DNA of 10,018 bases from CAZHFA01 sp964534945 (lineage in GTDB: Bacteria > Bdellovibrionota_C > UBA2361 > CAKMMH01): positions 1 through 10,018 of the forward strand of contig CAZHSB010000052.1 in assembly GCA_964534945.1 (NCBI GenBank), written 5' to 3'. The translations under genes and the position numbers were made by a program. The stretch's first letter is position 1, and each line of letters starts with the position of its first letter. The notes beneath the pieces were generated by a model. It was not told the origin of the DNA, made no database searches, and saw only the letters and a program-made list of their open reading frames with translations. Below are positions 6,396-10,018 of the stretch, in pieces.

Positions 6396-7046
6396 GTGAA
6401 TGATAGAATTTTTTATTTACATAAGATATGTGTTATAGAAGATGAGTCAAAACAAGCTATTGATTATTCTTTTATTCCAAGTTCTTTAAAAAGGCGGATG
6501 TCAAAAATAGAAAAAATATCCTTATATTTAGCTAGAGAATCTTCTAAAGATCTAATTCAAGATTTTCATTCTGTGTTTGTTTCTAGATTTGGTGAATGGA
6601 ACCAAACAATAAAGCTTATGAAAGAATTTTTTGAAGATAAGGAATTGTCTCCACAAGGTTTTAGCACATCGGTCCACAATGCAAGCGCAGGATTTTTTTC
6701 AATGGTTTTTAAAAATAAGGGAAGTTATACTTCCATAGCGGGAGGAAAAGATTCCTTAGAATCTGGTATACTTGAGGCTCTTTGTATAAATGAGCCAAGC
6801 TTATTTGTTTTTTCAGAAGAAGAAACTCCTCAATTTTTTGAGGATGTTGCGCCAAAGCTAAAAACTTTTGGATTTTCATTTTTTATATCTAAAGAAGAAT
6901 CTGATTTTAAAATATTACTGAAAAATAAAATGGATGATGATTTTTGTGAAAATGAAAACTTGATGAATGATATGTTTTTATTTTTAAGGAAAGAAAGAGG
7001 GAAGATTAAATTTAAAAATTATTTACTAGAAAATATTACTCTATGA
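6396..7046 (+). CDS. apeC: Beta-ketoacyl synthase chain length factor, ApeC-type
   Basis: This short ketosynthase-like protein of 216 residues resembles the N-terminal half of a ketosynthase and lacks the catalytic Cys. The diagnostic stretch is residues 85-99 (SPQGF, then SVHNASAG), where ApeC-type factors carry SVHNA instead of the TACSS active site. An Arg-Arg motif at 33-34 in the N-terminal helix also fits. In characterised aryl polyene systems ApeC forms a heterodimer with the ketosynthase ApeO and helps set chain length; ApeO is encoded divergently next door. GTG at 6396 is the only plausible start: an in-frame TAA lies at 6381 and the next Met (6498) would remove conserved sequence. 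The ribosome binding site is weak. It overlaps apeD by 4 bp. Confidence 0.85.
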   Translation: MNDRIFYLHKICVIEDESKQAIDYSFIPSSLKRRMSKIEKISLYLARESSKDLIQDFHSVFVSRFGEWNQTIKLMKEFFEDKELSPQGFSTSVHNASAGFFSMVFKNKGSYTSIAGGKDSLESGILEALCINEPSLFVFSEEETPQFFEDVAPKLKTFGFSFFISKEESDFKILLKNKMDDDFCENENLMNDMFLFLRKERGKIKFKNYLLENITL

Positions 7047-7768
7047 TAGTTATTCGTTCAATTTTAACAATATTTTGTTTTTTTGTTTTTGGGCTTGGAG
7101 GCTTTTTACTAGGGATATTTTTCACTTTGTATTCTTTTATATTTAGGGGAGATAATAGAGAATTTTTTTGCAAGATAGTCCATTATTCGTGGAGAATTTT
7201 TGTAAGGTTAATGGAATGTTTGCGGTTAATAAAAGTTGATAAAAGCCAGATTAAAAACACGGAAAAAGTTGAGGGGACTATTATTGTTTCAAATCATCCT
7301 TCTTTGATAGATATTGTTATTTTGATATCTTTTTTTCCAAAAACTTTGTGTGTTGTGAAAGGTGACTTGGGGCATAATTTTTTTATAAGAAAAATTGTAA
7401 AATCTTTATATATTACAAATAACGAAAATGCTGAAGAATTTTTAAAGGATACAAATAAGGCGCTTAATCAAGGTTTTAATATTGTGATTTTTCCAGAGGG
7501 AACAAGGACAAGCTATAAGAAATCTCCAAGATTGCAACGAGGTTTTTCTCAAGTGGCAATTAGGTCTAATGCCTCGATATTACCGATAAAAATTACAAAT
7601 AATCCTAAAATATTGGGCAAGAATCAAAGATGGTTCTTGGCAGGATCTAAGGTATGTGAGTATAAATTTGAGCCAAAATCTTTTATATATCCAAGGGATT
7701 TTTTAGATAAATCTTTACATAAAACCGCTATAAAAATTACGAGGAAAACAAAAGAAGAATTATTTTGA
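7043..7768 (+). CDS. apeD: Lysophospholipid acyltransferase family protein, ApeD-type (PlsC-like)
   Basis: This membrane-associated acyltransferase of the PlsC/LPLAT family has 241 residues. An N-terminal membrane segment (about 6-32) is followed by the catalytic HX4D motif (His85 to Asp90 in SNHPSLIDI) and the glycerol-phosphate-binding type motif FPEGTR (150-155). A later RGFSQVA (166-172) and ILPI complete the family pattern. The start overlaps the apeC stop as ATGA, so translation is coupled. In aryl polyene clusters this gene regularly follows apeC and precedes the acyl carrier proteins; it is thought to take part in building the lipid portion that anchors the polyene (inference). Here a small lipoprotein gene separates it from the carriers. 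Family assignment is firm; the acceptor is unknown. Confidence 0.88.
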   Translation: MIVIRSILTIFCFFVFGLGGFLLGIFFTLYSFIFRGDNREFFCKIVHYSWRIFVRLMECLRLIKVDKSQIKNTEKVEGTIIVSNHPSLIDIVILISFFPKTLCVVKGDLGHNFFIRKIVKSLYITNNENAEEFLKDTNKALNQGFNIVIFPEGTRTSYKKSPRLQRGFSQVAIRSNASILPIKITNNPKILGKNQRWFLAGSKVCEYKFEPKSFIYPRDFLDKSLHKTAIKITRKTKEELF

Positions 7769-7793
7769 TATTTTGTGATGTTTATGCTATTTT
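7765..7793 (+). promoter_or_regulatory. Extended -10 promoter before the small lipoprotein gene
   Basis: TTGATA (7765-7770), a 17-base spacer and TATTTT (7788-7793), preceded by TG at 7785-7786 (extended -10). The -35 box overlaps the apeD stop codon. It would start transcription near 7800 and could drive the lipoprotein, both carrier proteins and apeG separately from apeC-apeD. Confidence 0.45.
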
Positions 7794-7838
7794 CCTAAAG
7801 TTGACTTTGTGGTCACATATTTTTAAGAGGTTGAATTT

Positions 7839-8162
7839 ATGAAGAAAATAATAATTTGTTTTATTTTAATGTTTGGTTTGGTTGCTTGTGGAACGGAAAA
7901 GATGAGTTTACCTACACCGCAAGTTCAAGATCAAAGAGATATTGTGGGGCATTGCTCTAATGCAGATGGCGGTTTCCAATTATTTGGGCTTATTCCTATT
8001 TATATGAATGGAAGACTTGAGAGGGCATACAATAAATGTATGGATTCTGTTGATGCAGAAAGTCTTACAAATGTTGAAGTGGTAGATCGTTGGTTTTGGA
8101 CTCCACTTGGAAATGGATTCATTAGTGTTGTTGAAGGAGATGGTGTAAACACTAATAGATAG
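7839..8162 (+). CDS. Small lipoprotein of unknown function inside the ape operon
   Basis: This is a 107-residue protein with a textbook lipoprotein signal: Lys-Lys, a hydrophobic run at 4-14 and lipobox LVAC with Cys17. Gly at +2 is compatible with outer-membrane sorting. The mature part has a Gly-Gly-Phe turn, a hydrophobic LFGLIPI segment, a paired Cys (about residues 34 and 67), a SLTNVEV strand and a Trp-Phe-Trp cluster near the C-terminus. I do not recognise the family with confidence; the general look is that of small cell-envelope lipoproteins. A ribosome binding site (AAGAGG) precedes the ATG. It is not part of the common ape gene set and splits apeD from apeE. It also has its own promoter-like element, so it is either a lineage-specific accessory to polyene transport or an unrelated insertion. 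Confidence 0.75.
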   Translation: MKKIIICFILMFGLVACGTEKMSLPTPQVQDQRDIVGHCSNADGGFQLFGLIPIYMNGRLERAYNKCMDSVDAESLTNVEVVDRWFWTPLGNGFISVVEGDGVNTNR

Positions 8163-8180
8163 TTTATACAAAAAGGAGTT

Positions 8181-8456
8181 ATGAAGAAGTTAGATTTAGA
8201 ATCAGAAATAAAAGAAATAATTGTTACTTCGCTTAACCTTGAAGATATAAAAGCAGGTGATATCAGCTCTGATGCTCCGCTTTTTGGTGAGGGGTTAGGC
8301 CTTGATTCAATAGATGCCTTAGAACTAGGAATGGCATTAAAGAAAAAATATAATGTTACATTTAAGTCTGAGCAAAAAGAAAATAAAGAGTATTTTTATT
8401 CTGTAAAATCTTTAGCTGAATTTATAGCAAAAAATTGTGGAATTGTTTTTGATTAA
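8181..8456 (+). CDS. apeE: Acyl carrier protein, ApeE-type
   Basis: This 91-residue acidic four-helix carrier protein holds the growing chain on a phosphopantetheine arm. The attachment site is Ser43 in GLDSIDALEL, at the start of helix II, followed by the usual pattern ending in SLAEFI. A strong ribosome binding site AAGGAG lies just before the ATG, and the gene follows the lipoprotein by 18 bp. The tandem pair of carriers before apeG matches aryl polyene clusters, where ApeE and ApeF occur side by side. Which of the two carries starter or extender units cannot be judged here. No phosphopantetheinyl transferase is in the window. Confidence 0.9.
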   Translation: MKKLDLESEIKEIIVTSLNLEDIKAGDISSDAPLFGEGLGLDSIDALELGMALKKKYNVTFKSEQKENKEYFYSVKSLAEFIAKNCGIVFD

Positions 8457-8473
8457 AAGATAGGGGCTTTTTT

Positions 8474-8734
8474 ATGACTTCTTTTTCAAGAGATAAAATT
8501 TTAAATAAAATAAAAGATGTGCTTATAAGTGATTTTGAATGTGATGAAAGTAGACTCACAGAAGATGTAAATTTATTTTCAGATCTTGATTTAGATAGTA
8601 TTGATGCTGTTGATTTAATAGTTCGTGTGCAAGAGTTTATCGGCAAAAAGGTAGATCCAAATAGTTTTAAGCAAATAAGAACACTAGGAGATGTTGTTAA
8701 TATAATAGAAAAACTTTTGTCAGATGGTAATTAA
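8474..8734 (+). CDS. apeF: Acyl carrier protein, ApeF-type
   Basis: This second acyl carrier protein has 86 residues, with the phosphopantetheine site Ser42 in DLDSIDAVDL and a C-terminal helix ending in DVVNIIEKLL. It is similar in size to its upstream neighbour but distinct in sequence, so it is not a recent duplicate. It starts 17 bp after apeE with a moderate ribosome binding site (AGGGG). Its end overlaps the apeG start by 11 bp. Tandem carriers are typical of aryl polyene systems. It could also serve ordinary fatty acid synthesis, but the context argues against that. Confidence 0.9.
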   Translation: MTSFSRDKILNKIKDVLISDFECDESRLTEDVNLFSDLDLDSIDAVDLIVRVQEFIGKKVDPNSFKQIRTLGDVVNIIEKLLSDGN

Positions 8735-9245
8735 AATTTTTTTCTATATTTTTACGATCCTTTATCCATTTTTAATGTTTGTAGCTTTAAAAAATGATTT
8801 TTCTCCTCGTATAATTTCTCTTTTTTTTATTATAATTCTTTTTTCAATGTTGCTTAAAAAAGAGCAATTAAAAATCATTTTTCCTTTAGCGATTTTAATT
8901 TTATTAACATTTATATTTAATGAAGTAATTTTCTTAAAATTTTATCCTGTTATTGTAAATATTTTTTTCTTGATAGTTTTTTTGACATCATTAAGAGGAA
9001 CACCTATTGCTGAGAGTTTTGCAATAAAAAGGGGACTTGTCTTAGATCCTTCTAAAAAAATATATACAAGAAAAGTTACGAAAGCTTGGGTATATTTCTT
9101 TATCTTTAATGGAATGATGTCAGTAGTTTCTATTTATTCTTCGATGTCATTTTGGACTTTTTATAATGGTTTTTTGTCTTATATTTTAATAGGTATGATG
9201 TTTGTTGGAGAGTATGTAGTTAGAAGATTAGTTTGTAAAGAATAA
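8724..9245 (+). CDS. apeG: COG4648-type integral membrane protein, ApeG-like
   Basis: This 173-residue hydrophobic protein has about six membrane segments (near 3-21, 28-44, 50-66, 69-90, 121-140, 145-163). Motifs characteristic of the COG4648 family are visible: KFYPVIVN (72-79), GTPIAE after the fourth segment, YTRKVT (114-119), then FNG, YNGFLSYILIG and GEYVVRR (162-168) near the C-terminus. Its biochemical role is not established; it is a constant member of aryl polyene clusters between the carrier proteins and the AMP ligase ApeH. Here it overlaps apeF by 11 bp and is the last gene of the plus-strand operon: the expected apeH does not follow, and a 233-bp space leads to an unrelated gene on the other strand. 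Confidence 0.85.
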   Translation: MVIKIFFYIFTILYPFLMFVALKNDFSPRIISLFFIIILFSMLLKKEQLKIIFPLAILILLTFIFNEVIFLKFYPVIVNIFFLIVFLTSLRGTPIAESFAIKRGLVLDPSKKIYTRKVTKAWVYFFIFNGMMSVVSIYSSMSFWTFYNGFLSYILIGMMFVGEYVVRRLVCKE

Positions 9246-9370
9246 TAATCTTTTTGTTTTTATCATTAAAACTTATTAAAAATTTTTAGCAAAGAAGATA
9301 CAGATATTTTTATTAAAATCAGTAGGTTATGAAGATAATAATGATATAGAGAATAATCTAAAATATCTAT

Positions 9371-9403
9371 TATAAAACGTAGCTATTTCATAGTTGTTTT
9401 ATA
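9371..9403. repeat. Hairpin downstream of apeG
   Basis: TATAAAAC at 9371-9378 pairs with 9396-9403 (8 bp), and an inner stem pairs 9381-9386 with 9390-9395 (one G-U) around a 3-base loop, with two bulged bases. No clear T-run follows on either strand, so it is only a possible terminator for the apeC-apeG transcript. Confidence 0.35.
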
Positions 9404-9429
9404 GTTTAAGATTAAAGAAGAGTCGGTAA

Positions 9430-9466
9430 ATGAGTCATAATAAGTCTTAGGCATATTATGACTCAT
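9430..9466. terminator. Bidirectional hairpin between convergent genes
   Basis: A perfect 13-bp stem (9430-9442 with 9454-9466) with an 11-base loop lies between the apeG stop (plus strand) and the stop of the Big2 remnant (minus strand). That position is typical for a shared terminator. The downstream side on the plus strand is AT-rich but lacks a clean T-tract. Confidence 0.45.
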
Positions 9467-9478
9467 AATTAATTATAT

Positions 9479-9970
9479 TTAATCAACTACGATGTATACT
9501 TTTGTTCTTAAGCCTTTTACATCTGTATATAAAAAAGCTTTTCCAAAATTCTTTGCATTGATTCTGACAAATCCTTTTTCAGTATTTGTCTCAATAATGT
9601 CAAAAACATTTTTATCTGAAGACTTCCAAGTGGCTTTTTTAGCAACATCATTTAAGAGCCAAAAAGTATGCTGATCATTAATACTTAGTTCTTGATAAAA
9701 TGTATCAATCCAAGCTGGCTTAACTATACGAACTTTCGTAGTATATCGTCTTCCTTTATATGTGGCTGTAATGGTTATGGTCCCAACTTTCCCTTGACCA
9801 GCGTATAAATATCCTTCATAACGTTTGGCCTTTCCATTCCATGCACGATAGATAGAACATTTTCTTTTATTTGAGCTTTTCCAAGCAACTTTGGCGCTTT
9901 CTTTTTTGGTGACACCTTTTAAATAGAGTGCGCCTGTATATGCTATACCTTCAATTTGTATACTTGTCAC
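9479..9970 (-). pseudogene. Remnant of a Big2 (bacterial Ig-like) repeat surface protein
   Basis: The 163-residue open frame holds two Ig-like Big2 repeats, about residues 1-84 and 85-163, each with the hallmark WKSS (30-33 and 115-118), beta-rich sequence and a strand-ending pattern (TKVRIV, TKVYIV). Such repeats are stalk modules of secreted or surface adhesins. There is no signal peptide. The only start is a GTG at 9970 with no properly spaced ribosome binding site, and that GTG codes for the Val of a normal Big2 opening (Asp-Val-Thr-Ser-Ile). An in-frame TAG lies two codons upstream (9976-9974), beyond which the frame stays open to the window edge. I infer a truncated or nonsense-mutated C-terminal fragment of a larger protein; a short functional gene starting at GTG is the alternative. 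It converges on apeG and is unrelated to the polyene pathway. Confidence 0.6.
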
Positions 9971-10018
9971 GTCCTAAATAATGTCCACATAAAATGAAGT
10001 GTCTATCAGAATTAATAG

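Noticed and set aside
7801..7829. Promoter using TTGACT at 7801-7806
   Set aside because: No -10 box at an acceptable distance; the nearest TATTTT gives only an 11-base spacer.
7980..8171. Minus-strand frame antisense to the small lipoprotein gene
   Set aside because: The plus-strand gene has a lipobox and ribosome binding site; the antisense frame has neither.
9492..9674. Plus-strand frame antisense to the Big2 remnant
   Set aside because: The minus-strand frame shows two clear Big2 repeats; the antisense frame is a by-product.

Overview
The window is AT-rich DNA (roughly 30% G+C by eye) from a Gram-negative bacterium. It encodes two Lol-type lipoprotein signal peptides, a PlsY-type acyltransferase and an aryl polyene (APE)-type pigment pathway, all of which fit an outer-membrane organism. 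The codon bias and the Big2 surface-protein fragment would suit a low-GC, host- or gut-associated lineage, but the taxon cannot be fixed from this sequence.

Region 1 (1-835) has no recognisable gene. It holds a long AT-rich hairpin (1-84) and a distinctly GC-rich segment dense in hairpins (197-306) that looks like a structured RNA or repeat element. It also holds an orphan 60-codon ORF (485-667) between 11-bp inverted repeats. This is the least explained part of the window.

Region 2 (836-6330, minus strand) is a very tight seven-gene operon, apeN-apeO-apeP-apeQ-apeR-rpe-plsY, with gaps of 0-12 bp or short overlaps. It encodes a DUF3261-type lipoprotein, ketosynthase, dehydratase, ketoreductase and second ketosynthase of APE type, followed by two housekeeping-type genes: ribulose-5-phosphate 3-epimerase and glycerol-3-phosphate acyltransferase.

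Region 3 (6396-9245, plus strand) is the divergent half: apeC (chain-length-factor-like), apeD (PlsC-like acyltransferase), an extra small lipoprotein, two acyl carrier proteins (apeE, apeF) and the membrane protein apeG. The 65-bp space at 6331-6395 carries overlapping, opposed promoter-like elements.

Region 4 (9246-10018) holds two hairpins between convergent genes and a remnant of a Big2-repeat protein whose frame is cut by an in-frame stop.

Together the ape genes would build a conjugated polyene chain on an acyl carrier protein: condensation by ApeO/ApeC and ApeR, keto reduction by ApeQ, dehydration by ApeP. ApeD, ApeG and ApeN would take part in transfer to or anchoring in the membrane. 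In the usual order a block from apeH to apeM lies between apeG and apeN (AMP ligase loading the aryl starter, second dehydratase ApeI, glycosyl/acyltransferase, thioesterase, LolA-like carrier, MMPL exporter). Here that block is absent and the two flanking halves are rearranged head to head. The missing functions must be elsewhere in the genome, or the product differs from a standard APE.
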